A stretch of 35,124 nt of DNA from an uncultured Collinsella sp. Its GTDB lineage: Bacteria > Actinomycetota > Coriobacteriia > Coriobacteriales > Coriobacteriaceae. Location: NCBI GenBank assembly GCA_900549135.1, contig URNI01000008.1, positions 1 to 35,124 on the forward strand, written 5' to 3'. Of this stretch, positions 1 to 7,392 are shown in pieces. Every line of letters starts with the position of its first letter. Position 1 is the stretch's first letter. The notes under the pieces are model-generated. The model was not told the origin of the DNA and did not search any database. It saw only the letters and a list, made by a program, of their open reading frames with translations. Position numbers and translations under genes: made by a program.

Positions 1-1919
1 ACATCCGCGCCCTGTACGATGCCGGCATTTGGCCCGTCACCCTGGCGACCGACGTGCTCAAGCCTGGTGGCTACGAGCGCTTTAGCCAGATGGCCGGCGA
101 GTTTACCGACCTGGATGGCAAGCCGTTCGCGGGCGTCTCGCTCGAGGCTGTGACTGCGATCCAGACCGACTCACTCACCAACCCGCTCTACAAGAAGCCG
201 CTGCGCCCGCTGCCCGACCGTAAGGTCGCCGGCAAGAGCCCGCTTTCCGACTGCTTTACCACGCCGTGCCGCACGAGCTGCCCCATCCAGCAGGATATTC
301 CCGCCTACCTGGCTGCCGTTGACGAGGGCCGCTACGAGGACGCACTCAACATCATCATCGAGCGCAACGCCCTGCCGTTCATTACCGGCACCATCTGCCC
401 GCATCCCTGCGGCCGTGCCTGCGAGCGTGCGTTCTACGAGCCCGAGGGCGCCCAGATTCGCGCCAGCAAGCTCAAGGCCGCCCGCGAGGCCATGACTGCC
501 GTGCTGCCCAAGCTGCGCGCCCAGGCCATCGCCAACGACGGCGAGCACAACGTTGCCGTTATCGGCGGCGGCCCGGCCGGCCTGGCGACGGCGTTCTTCC
601 TGACGCGTGCCGGCGTGCCCGTCACCATCTTCGAGGCCCGCGACTCTCTCGGCGGCGTGGTCCGTCACGTGATTCCCGAGTTCCGTATCGCGAGCGACGA
701 TATCTCCCACGATGCCGAGCTCTGCCTAGCCTTTGGCGCCAAGGTGCAGCTCAACGCTCGCGTTGATTCCATTGACGAGCTCAAGGACCAGGGCTTTACC
801 GACGTGGTCGTGGCCACCGGTGCCTGGATGCCCGGCTCTGCGGGCCTGGGCGAGGGTGCCGAGCTCGATGTGCTGGAGTTCCTCGAGGCCGCCAAGAAGG
901 GCGAGAAACTCGAGCTGGGCGAGGACGTCGTGGTCATTGGCGCCGGCAACACCGCCATGGACGCGGCCCGCGTGGCCAAGCGTCTGGCTGGCGTGAAGAA
1001 CGTGCGCCTGGTGTATCGCCGCACCAAGAAGCAGATGCCCGCCGACGAGGAAGAGCTCGATCTTGCTCTTGCCGACGGCGTTGAGCTCTGCGAGCTGCTG
1101 GCGCCCAAGGCACTCAACGGCGCCGTGCTGACCTGCGACGTTATGGAGCTTGGCGAGCCGGATGCAAGCGGCCGTCGCAGCCCTGTCGCCACGGGCGAGA
1201 CCGTCGAGCTTTCCGCCACCACGGTGATCTGCGCCGTGGGCGAGGGCATCGATGCCGGCCTGTACGATGCCGCGGGCGTCGAGCACGACCGTCGCGGCCG
1301 TCTTGCCGCCACCTCCACCGGCGTCGAGGGCGTTTGGGCTGCCGGTGACTGCCGTCGCGGTCCTGCTACCGTGGTCGAGGCTATTGCCGACGCCGCCGAG
1401 GTCGCCCATGCCATCGCCGGTGTGGACTTTAACAAGTACGCCGACCAGAATGCTCAGGCCGGTCGCGAGGATACCTGCTACGAGCGCAAGGGGTCGCTGT
1501 GCCGCGACAAGCGCAACTGCACCAAGACTCGCTGCCTGGGCTGCGGCTCGGTGTGCGAGGTCTGCTGCGACGTGTGCCCCAACCGCGCCAACGTGGCAAT
1601 TAAGGTGCCGGGCCTGGCCAAGCATCAGGTCGTCCATGTCGACGGCATGTGCAACGAGTGCGGCAACTGCGCCGTGTTCTGCCCTTACCAGGAGGGTCGT
1701 CCCTACAAGGACAAGCTCACCCTGTTCTGGAGCGAGGAGGACATGGAGAACTCCGAGAACGAGGGCTTCCTGGCCGTGGACGAGGACCACTTTAAGGTTC
1801 GCGTCGCCGGCACGGTCCGCACCGTCTCGGTCGATGCCGTCAACACCGGTCTTCCCGAGGCCGTCCGCCTGACCATCAGGGCTGTGCGCGACAACTATTC
1901 GTACCTTCTTAAGAAATAG
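1..1919 (+). CDS. ygfK: YgfK-type FAD/Fe-S oxidoreductase (putative selenate reductase subunit), 5' partial
   Basis: The reading frame is already open at base 3, so the GTG at 54 is internal and the N-terminal part lies upstream of the window. About 638 residues are visible; E. coli YgfK is about 1030. Order of parts: a Cys-rich Fer4_20-type segment (CRTSCP near 270-290, CPHPCGRACE near 398-426); an FAD dinucleotide motif VIGGGPAG at about 558-581; a second nucleotide motif VVVIGAGNTAMDAA at about 927-966, expected for NAD(P)H; then a C-terminal ferredoxin part with CLGCGSVCEVCCDVCP (1531-1580) and CNECGNCAVFCP (1648-1683). The fold is that of the glutamate synthase small-subunit family. In this cluster it probably moves electrons between the molybdenum hydroxylase and NAD(P)H or another carrier. 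The name selenate reductase is historical; the real substrate is not shown by sequence. Only 11 bases separate it from the next gene, so they are co-transcribed. Confidence 0.9.
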   Translation, partial: IRALYDAGIWPVTLATDVLKPGGYERFSQMAGEFTDLDGKPFAGVSLEAVTAIQTDSLTNPLYKKPLRPLPDRKVAGKSPLSDCFTTPCRTSCPIQQDIPAYLAAVDEGRYEDALNIIIERNALPFITGTICPHPCGRACERAFYEPEGAQIRASKLKAAREAMTAVLPKLRAQAIANDGEHNVAVIGGGPAGLATAFFLTRAGVPVTIFEARDSLGGVVRHVIPEFRIASDDISHDAELCLAFGAKVQLNARVDSIDELKDQGFTDVVVATGAWMPGSAGLGEGAELDVLEFLEAAKKGEKLELGEDVVVIGAGNTAMDAARVAKRLAGVKNVRLVYRRTKKQMPADEEELDLALADGVELCELLAPKALNGAVLTCDVMELGEPDASGRRSPVATGETVELSATTVICAVGEGIDAGLYDAAGVEHDRRGRLAATSTGVEGVWAAGDCRRGPATVVEAIADAAEVAHAIAGVDFNKYADQNAQAGREDTCYERKGSLCRDKRNCTKTRCLGCGSVCEVCCDVCPNRANVAIKVPGLAKHQVVHVDGMCNECGNCAVFCPYQEGRPYKDKLTLFWSEEDMENSENEGFLAVDEDHFKVRVAGTVRTVSVDAVNTGLPEAVRLTIRAVRDNYSYLLKK

Positions 1920-1930
1920 GCGAGTCTCTT

Positions 1931-2410
1931 ATGGCCAAATCCATTCAACATAACGTGGCCTACGTTGCCTGCGGAAGCGGTTGCGCCTCCGCAGGCGGCG
2001 ACGCCCACTGCAGCGAAGGCTGCATTGGCTGTGGCGCCTGCGTCACGGCCTGCCCCCACGGCGCCATTGCGCTGGTCGATGGCATCGCCCGCGTGGACCG
2101 CTCCAAGTGCACGGGCTGTGGCCTGTGCGGCATGGCGTGCCCGCAGCGCGTGATTGCCTTCGTCCCCGGCTACCAGAACATTCTGGTGCGCTGCAACAAC
2201 ACCGATAAGGGTGCCATTGCGCGCAAGGTCTGCGACACGAGCTGTATCGGTTGCGGTATGTGCGCCAAAAAGTGCCCTGCCGGCGCTATCCGCATCGAGG
2301 ACAACTGCGCCCATATCGACGGCGTGGACTGCCTGTCGTGCGGCATGTGCGCCGTCGTCTGCCCGCATGGCGCCATCCACGACCGCACCGGCATCGCCGC
2401 CGGCGTGTAG
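1931..2410 (+). CDS. Four-cluster [4Fe-4S] ferredoxin-like protein
   Basis: A 159-residue protein with four complete CxxCxxCxxxCP motifs: CIGCGACVTACP, CTGCGLCGMACP, CIGCGMCAKKCP and CLSCGMCAVVCP. They are arranged as two pairs, and an extra Cys-rich stretch (CGSGC...C) lies near the N-terminus. This predicts up to four [4Fe-4S] clusters, as in polyferredoxins and RnfB-like proteins. There is no signal peptide or membrane segment, so it should be cytoplasmic. It sits between ygfK and the xanthine dehydrogenase gene with gaps of 11 and 12 bases, so it is probably an electron wire between the [2Fe-2S] domain of the hydroxylase and the flavin of YgfK. That pairing is inference from position. The start is the first ATG after the ygfK stop; its ribosome binding site is weak, which suggests translational coupling. 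Confidence 0.88.
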   Translation: MAKSIQHNVAYVACGSGCASAGGDAHCSEGCIGCGACVTACPHGAIALVDGIARVDRSKCTGCGLCGMACPQRVIAFVPGYQNILVRCNNTDKGAIARKVCDTSCIGCGMCAKKCPAGAIRIEDNCAHIDGVDCLSCGMCAVVCPHGAIHDRTGIAAGV

Positions 2411-2422
2411 AAGGGAATCACC

Positions 2423-5200
2423 ATGGCACAGGAATTCACTTTTACCGTTAACGGCGTCGAGCGCACGACGACCCAAAACAAACCGCTGCTGCGCTACCTG
2501 CGCGACGACCTGCACATTCACTCCGCCAAGGATGGCTGCTCCGAGGGCGCCTGCGGCACCTGCACCATCCATGTGGACGGTGCGGCCGTCAAGGCGTGCG
2601 TGCTGACCACCGCCCTTGCCGCCGGCCGCGACATCGTGACTGTCGAGGGCCTGCCCGAGAACGTGCGCGAGGCGTTTGTGTACGCCTTTGGCGCCGTGGG
2701 CGCCGTGCAGTGCGGCTTTTGTATCCCCGGTATGGTCATGGCGGGTGCAGCGCTCATCGCCGAGGATCCCGAGCCTACCGAGGAGCAGATCAAGTACGCC
2801 ATCCGCGGCAATGTTTGCCGCTGCACCGGCTACAAAAAGATTATCGAGGGCATTGCGCTGGCCGCTGCGGTGCTCCGCGGCGAAAAGCAGATCGACGATG
2901 ATCTGGAGCGCGGCGACGACTACGGCGTGGGCAAGCGCGCCTTCCGTATCGACGTGCGCAAGAAGGTGCTCGGCGAGGGCAAGTATCCCGACGACATCGA
3001 CGAGCTCGATCAGCCGGGTCTGACCTATGCCAGCGCCGTGCGCTCCAAGTACCCGCGCGCCCGTGTGCTCTCCATCGATACCTCCAAGGCCGAGGCCCTG
3101 CCCGGCGTGGTGGGCATCCTGCGCGCCGAGGACGTGCCGGTCAACCAGGTCGGCCACCTTATCCAGGACTGGGACGTCATGATTGCTCAGGGCGATATCA
3201 CCCGCTGCGTGGGTGACGCCATCGTGCTGGTGGTTGCCGAGGACGAGGCGACGCTCGAGAAGGCCAAGAAGCTCGTAAAGATCGATTACGAGCCTCTGGA
3301 GCCCGTGCGCAACATCGCCGAGGCCAGGGCTGCCGACGCCCCGCGCCTGCACGACAGCTTCTTTGCCTTTGGCAACACGGTGGAGCTCAAGGACAACGTA
3401 TGCCAGAGCCGTCACGTGACGCGTGGCGACGCCGCCAAGGCGCTGGCGGAGAGCGCATTCACCGTGACGCAGCGCTTTACCACGCCCTTTACCGAGCACG
3501 CCTTTTTGGAGCCCGAGTGCGCCGTTGCCTTCCCGTACAAGAATGGCGTCAAGGTGCAGTCGACCGACCAGGGCGCCTACGACACGCGCAAAGAGTGTGC
3601 TCACATGTTTGGCTGGGATAGCGAGCCCGAGCGCGTGGTCGTCGAGACCATGCTCGTGGGCGGCGGCTTTGGCGGCAAGGAGGACGTGTCCATCCAGCAC
3701 CTGGCCGCGCTCGCTGCCTATAAGTTCCAGCGTCCTGTGAAGTGCAAGCTCACGCGCGCCGAGTCGCTCGCGTTCCATCCCAAGCGCCACGCCATGGACG
3801 GCACCTTTACGCTGGGCTGCGACGCCGAGGGCAACTTTACCGGCCTGGATTGCGAGATCAATTTTGACACCGGCGCCTATGCGTCGCTGTGCGGCCCGGT
3901 GCTCGAGCGCGCCTGCACGCATGCCGTCGGCCCCTACAAGTACCAGAATACCGACATTCGCGGCTTTGGCTACTACACCAACAACCCGCCCGCCGGTGCG
4001 TACCGCGGCTTTGGCGTTTGCCAGTCCGAGTTTGCGCTCGAGAGCCTGATCGACCTGCTGGCAGAGAAGGTCGGCCTGGATCCGTGGGAGATTCGCTACC
4101 GCAACGCCATCGAGCCGGGCGAGGTTCTGCCCAACGGCCAGATTGCCGATTGCTCCACGGCGCTTAAAGAGACGCTGCTCGAAGTCAAGGATGCCTACTA
4201 CGCGCATCCCGGACACGCCGGTATCGCCTGCGCCATGAAGAATGCCGGCGTGGGCGTGGGACTGCCCGATGCCGGCCGCTGCAAGATTCGCGTCGAGAAC
4301 GGCGTGGCCGTGGTCTATGCCGCCACGTCCGACATCGGCCAGGGCTGCAACACCGTCTTTTTGCAAGACGTTGCCGAGGCATGCGGCCTGCCGCTTCGCT
4401 GCATCGCCAACGGTGAGTGCTCTACCGAGAACGCTCCCGACTCCGGCACCACGTCTGGTTCGCGTCAGACGGTCGTGACCGGCGAGGCCGTGCGCGGCGC
4501 CGCCTTCCTGCTGCGCGATGCCATGCTTGACATCGAGGCCGGCAAGTCTGCGCCCGCCGCTCCCGTGAATGCGCATGGCGACGGCGTCAAGATCGAGTAC
4601 GACGACGGTCGCGCCTATCAGCTGCACACGCAGGAGCTCGTCGCCGGCCAGGGTATGCATCCTCAGGATTCCGCGGCTGCCATCAAGGCGCTCGAGGGAT
4701 GCGAGTTTGGCTACGTGTACCTGGAGCCGACCGACAAGCTGGGCGCCGACGTTCCCAACCCCAAGAGCCACATCTGCTACGGGTTTGCCACGCATGTGGT
4801 CATTCTGGATGATGACGGCCGCGTGAGCGAGGTCTATGCCGCACACGATTCCGGCAAGGTGGTCAACCCCATCTCCATCCAGGGTCAGATCGAAGGCGGC
4901 GTGCTCATGGGTATGGGCTATGCGCTTACCGAGGACTGGCCGCTCAAGGACTGCGTGCCCCAGGCAAGGTACGGCACGCTCGGACTGTTCCGTGCACCCG
5001 AGATTCCGGATATCCATGCCATCTACGTGGAGAAGGACGAGCTGCTGCCCGTGGCATACGGCGGCAAGGGCATCGGCGAGATCGCAACGATCCCCACGGC
5101 GCCCGCCGTGCAGAACGCCTACCGCGCATTTGACGGCAAGCTGCGTCCGGATCTGCCCATGGTGGATACGCCCTACAGCCGCGTCCGTCACCGCGGGTAG
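2423..5200 (+). CDS. xdhD: Selenium-dependent xanthine dehydrogenase-type molybdenum hydroxylase (fused [2Fe-2S] and Mo subunits)
   Basis: A 925-residue protein. Residues 1-90 are a plant-type [2Fe-2S] ferredoxin domain with Cys39, Cys44, Cys47 and Cys59. Residues 90-155 hold the second [2Fe-2S] domain, with QCGFC (Cys97, Cys100) and CRC (Cys132, Cys134). The rest is the molybdopterin-binding part, with GGGFGGKED, GAYRGFG, and GKGIGE near the C-terminus, whose Glu886 matches the catalytic base of the family. The FAD domain of ordinary xanthine dehydrogenases is absent. This is the architecture of E. coli XdhD and of the family named selenium-dependent xanthine dehydrogenase. There is no in-frame UGA, so the selenium would be the labile cofactor form made with YqeB/YqeC help, not selenocysteine. 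Expected role: hydroxylation of a purine. The start ATG has AGAAGGGA upstream. Third gene of an operon that ends at the terminator at 5270. Confidence 0.88.
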   Translation: MAQEFTFTVNGVERTTTQNKPLLRYLRDDLHIHSAKDGCSEGACGTCTIHVDGAAVKACVLTTALAAGRDIVTVEGLPENVREAFVYAFGAVGAVQCGFCIPGMVMAGAALIAEDPEPTEEQIKYAIRGNVCRCTGYKKIIEGIALAAAVLRGEKQIDDDLERGDDYGVGKRAFRIDVRKKVLGEGKYPDDIDELDQPGLTYASAVRSKYPRARVLSIDTSKAEALPGVVGILRAEDVPVNQVGHLIQDWDVMIAQGDITRCVGDAIVLVVAEDEATLEKAKKLVKIDYEPLEPVRNIAEARAADAPRLHDSFFAFGNTVELKDNVCQSRHVTRGDAAKALAESAFTVTQRFTTPFTEHAFLEPECAVAFPYKNGVKVQSTDQGAYDTRKECAHMFGWDSEPERVVVETMLVGGGFGGKEDVSIQHLAALAAYKFQRPVKCKLTRAESLAFHPKRHAMDGTFTLGCDAEGNFTGLDCEINFDTGAYASLCGPVLERACTHAVGPYKYQNTDIRGFGYYTNNPPAGAYRGFGVCQSEFALESLIDLLAEKVGLDPWEIRYRNAIEPGEVLPNGQIADCSTALKETLLEVKDAYYAHPGHAGIACAMKNAGVGVGLPDAGRCKIRVENGVAVVYAATSDIGQGCNTVFLQDVAEACGLPLRCIANGECSTENAPDSGTTSGSRQTVVTGEAVRGAAFLLRDAMLDIEAGKSAPAAPVNAHGDGVKIEYDDGRAYQLHTQELVAGQGMHPQDSAAAIKALEGCEFGYVYLEPTDKLGADVPNPKSHICYGFATHVVILDDDGRVSEVYAAHDSGKVVNPISIQGQIEGGVLMGMGYALTEDWPLKDCVPQARYGTLGLFRAPEIPDIHAIYVEKDELLPVAYGGKGIGEIATIPTAPAVQNAYRAFDGKLRPDLPMVDTPYSRVRHRG

Positions 5201-5269
5201 GGTAGAGCGCAGACGGCCATTGCTTACGGGCTGTTCGCGCTCAGCATCAACTACATACGCTGTGCCTTT

Positions 5270-5305
5270 GGCCCTGGCTCCATCGCGAGCCGGGGCCTTT
5301 TGTTT
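5270..5305 (+). terminator. Rho-independent terminator after the ygfK-xdhD operon
   Basis: An 11-bp stem (5270-5280 with 5287-5297, one T-G pair), a six-base loop CATCGC, and a T-rich tail TTTTGTTT at 5298-5305. It lies 70 bases after the xdhD stop and directly before the 62-bp repeat array. Confidence 0.85.
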
Positions 5306-5309
5306 GGAG

Positions 5310-5903
5310 CGGAGACAGCATCCCAGAATCTAGCCTCGGAGTGGGATGAACTTTCCCAACGGGGCCGCATGCGGAAACTGCATCCCGGATTCGACGCTCA
5401 GAGTGGGATTCGTTTTCCGGTAGAGGCATCAAATGGAAAGTGTGTCCCGGAATATGGCTCCAGCCTGGGATGCAGTTTCCGGTTGAAGCCTCAAGCGGAA
5501 ACTGCGTCCCGGAATTCGGTCTCGGAACGGGTCGTGCTTTCCGGATCGGCTCTCAACCGGAAGCTGCGTCCCAGTATTTCGCTTCAGAGTGGGATGCCGT
5601 TTCCGGCTGAACCCTCAGGCGGAAAGTTCATCCCAGAATTGACGCTCAGAGTGGGACACGGTTTCCGGATAGAACCTCAGCGGAAACTGCGTCCCAGTTT
5701 GAGCGTCTATTCCGGGATGCAGTTTCCGCTGAAGGACTCAACCGGAAAGCCTGTCCCACTCTGAGACGGGATTCCGGGACACGCTTTCCGCTAGGCCCGC
5801 CATCCGGAAAGTGCATCCCGTTTTGAGCGTCCAGACTGGGACGCGCTTTCCGTTGGCGTGGCCGTTGGGAAAACGCGGCCCAGATAGGGGGGATGCGATC
5901 CGG
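5310..5903. repeat. Tandem array of about ten 62-bp palindromic units (array 1)
   Basis: Degenerate units begin at 5310, 5372, 5434, 5496, 5558, 5620, 5681, 5743, 5805 and 5867 (last one shortened), so the period is 62 bases with single-base slips. Each unit holds arm A, consensus CGGAAACTGCGTCCC, then about 17 bases such as GAATNNNGCTCAGAGT, then arm B, consensus GGGATGCAGTTTCCG, then about 14 bases ending CTCAAG. Arms A and B are reverse complements, so each arm can pair with its neighbour on either side and the array can fold as a row of hairpins. No stop codon interrupts much of it, which creates spurious open frames. Further copies lie at 7220-7268 and 8868-9235. It is not a CRISPR: there are no identical direct repeats with unique spacers, and no cas genes. 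Function unknown. Confidence 0.85.
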
Positions 5904-5924
5904 CGATGCGCGGCCTAGCAGCTC

Positions 5925-6923
5925 CTACAGCTCCACTTCGTTGAGCCACGTCGGCAGCGCGGTCTGCCGGATGCCTGCCGTCTGCAGCTTTTTGGCGAGC
6001 ATTCCTGCCGAGCGGACCTCGTTTATGGTAAAGCGCAGCAGAGGATGACCGTAGAGCGATAGGTGCGCCTCGCGCTGTCGTTCGGCAACGAGCGCTTCGG
6101 CGGTGGTGCGTCCGGCCAACATGGTCTGGTCGGTATATTTGATGAGCCCGTCGAGCTCGCCCAGCGTGAGTTCCCGCGCCTGGCGCTCCCAGGCAAAGTC
6201 CGTTCGTATGGGCTTGGCCGAATCGAAGGGGTCCGTCAATTCGTATTGAAGCCAGTCGGGCGCAAAACCGGTCTCGATCATGGCGGCTCGGGCGACCGAT
6301 TCCCCGCCGCTCTCGGCGCGGGCGTCGGCATATCGAAGCGTTGTGAGGGCGGTGCGAATCGCGCGACCATTGCGGGCGGTCGTTCGTTGCTCGACGGCCT
6401 CCATCAGCTGTTCCCGCGCAAGGCCGAACTTTGAGATCGCCGAATCGGCAATGGGCATGCCGTCGGCAAAACCAGTTTGCAGCAGGCAATCTGTGGCCGT
6501 TTGGATGGGCGGCGTTACCGATATGCCGGCTCTGTGTATTGCTCCGGCCGGCTCAATCTGGTGCCGCTGAATATGTGCGCCCGGACGAGCCGACGGCTTT
6601 GTCGAGCTGCAGACATGCACGACATTCAGGTGTCGCCACGAGACTTCGAGCCCCAGCAGGCAGGCAGCCGAAAATGAGCAGAACGTCCAATTGGGGTGGA
6701 TGATCGCAAGGGCGCGGATAATCTCGCAATGGCGTTGCACTCGGTTTAGTTCATCCCACCGCGTTTTTCGCGCGAACATGCCCGGCATGGGGGAGACGAC
6801 CATGTCGCCGGTGCGCCGAAGGATCGCTTTTCGGATCGCCGCGCTCGGGGGAATCAGACAGCGCCCCTCTTGTTCGGCTTGGGTGAGCAGTTGGTCGATG
6901 AGTTGGTCATTGCAATGGGTCAT
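5925..6923 (-). CDS. AbiEi-antitoxin/DUF559-like protein (possible type IV toxin-antitoxin or nuclease-fold protein)
   Basis: A 332-residue protein. The N-terminal third resembles the winged-helix region of actinobacterial proteins annotated as AbiEi-family antitoxin-like: a SAACLLGLEVSW stretch follows an Arg-rich segment. The C-terminal third has the layout of the DUF559/Vsr-like endonuclease fold: RTDFAW, then GELDGLIKY, then an E-rich helix (ALVAERQREAHL), then LLRFTINEV. The Asp, Glu and Lys of a PD-(D/E)xK-type site are therefore plausible, but catalysis is not proven. The start ATG at 6923 has a strong AAAAGGAGG nine bases upstream. No AbiEii toxin gene lies beside it. It is divergent from the ATPase gene at 7393, and its 3' end abuts repeat array 1. 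Family assignment is from recall of similar Coriobacteria proteins; moderate confidence. Confidence 0.6.
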   Translation of the reverse strand: MTHCNDQLIDQLLTQAEQEGRCLIPPSAAIRKAILRRTGDMVVSPMPGMFARKTRWDELNRVQRHCEIIRALAIIHPNWTFCSFSAACLLGLEVSWRHLNVVHVCSSTKPSARPGAHIQRHQIEPAGAIHRAGISVTPPIQTATDCLLQTGFADGMPIADSAISKFGLAREQLMEAVEQRTTARNGRAIRTALTTLRYADARAESGGESVARAAMIETGFAPDWLQYELTDPFDSAKPIRTDFAWERQARELTLGELDGLIKYTDQTMLAGRTTAEALVAERQREAHLSLYGHPLLRFTINEVRSAGMLAKKLQTAGIRQTALPTWLNEVEL

Positions 6924-6977
6924 GAACTACCGCCTCCTTTTGGGTAGCAAAAACGTATCAGCCGGAACTTGCCGCTC

Positions 6978-7010
6978 AGCTGACCAAAAGCTGACCAAAA
7001 TCTAACCATG
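6978..7010. repeat. 11-bp tandem repeat in the divergent intergenic region
   Basis: AGCTGACCAAA occurs twice without a gap (6978-6988 and 6989-6999) and is followed by a degenerate third copy (7000-7010, 7 of 11 matches). The 11-base spacing is close to one helical turn, so this could be a multi-site operator 55 bases upstream of the AbiEi-like gene. It could also be a chance duplication. Confidence 0.45.
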
Positions 7011-7219
7011 CAGGTAGATGGCCTGGTTTTGACGTCATTTTTTGAAGCTGAATCGGTGGGCGGTAATCGGCACCCGTGAACGGTAGCTAGATATGAAGCC
7101 TTGGTAAGTTTCGGGACGTGTACTTTTCCAAAAAAGAGCAATTTATCTGCTGTTTTGTGTTTCTTGATCGCATATTTGAAGGCATGTGATAAAGGCGGCG
7201 GATCGTCGTCTTGTACCTG

Positions 7220-7268
7220 CGGAAACTACGGCCCAGTTTTTGGCTCCAGAACGGGATACATTTTCCGG
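7220..7268. repeat. Single copy of the 62-bp palindromic unit (arm A, spacer, arm B)
   Basis: It begins CGGAAACTACGGCCC and ends GGGATACATTTTCCGG, with the usual GGCTCCAGAA spacer, matching the units of arrays 1 and 2. It lies in the 470-base gap between the two divergent genes. The remaining bases of that gap hold the 11-bp tandem repeat and the large inverted repeat at 7322, and nothing else that I recognise. Confidence 0.75.
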
Positions 7269-7321
7269 AACGGTCCACGTGCGGTGGTATACCGACCCTT
7301 TTGCGTGGCCCGCTTGTCGAA

Positions 7322-7377
7322 TTACGTTATAGCTAGCTATATTATAGGAAGATATAATATAGCTAGCTATAACGTAA
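7322..7377. promoter_or_regulatory. Perfect 25-bp inverted repeat upstream of the ATPase gene (candidate operator/promoter)
   Basis: Left arm 7322-7346 and right arm 7353-7377 are exact reverse complements around the six bases GGAAGA. Each arm contains the 14-base palindrome TATAGCTAGCTATA (7328-7341 and 7358-7371), and their starts are 30 bases apart, about three helical turns. TATAAT occurs on the plus strand at 7353-7358 and on the minus strand at 7341-7346, so the element may carry a promoter in each direction. It ends 15 bases before the ATPase ATG and overlaps the beginning of its GGAAGGA ribosome binding region. It could be an autoregulatory operator or an RNA hairpin that hides the start. 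It is far more AT-rich than the surroundings. Confidence 0.75.
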
Positions 7378-7392
7378 AGGAAGGATGGCCCT

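Noticed and set aside
54..1919. GTG 54 as the real start of ygfK
   Set aside because: Coding continues upstream of it to the window edge with conserved-looking sequence, and YgfK proteins are several hundred residues longer.
1895..5191. Very long minus-strand open frame opposite xdhD (1098 codons)
   Set aside because: It is a shadow of high GC at third codon positions; its translation is repetitive in Ala, Gly, Leu and His with no motif, while the plus strand holds a clear enzyme.
2423..5200. Selenocysteine in the selenium-dependent hydroxylase
   Set aside because: No in-frame TGA occurs in the gene; the family uses a dissociable selenium cofactor.
5300..5764. 154-codon open frame in array 1
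   Set aside because: It arises from stop-free 62-base repeats whose frame rotates every unit; no ribosome binding site and no fold-like composition.
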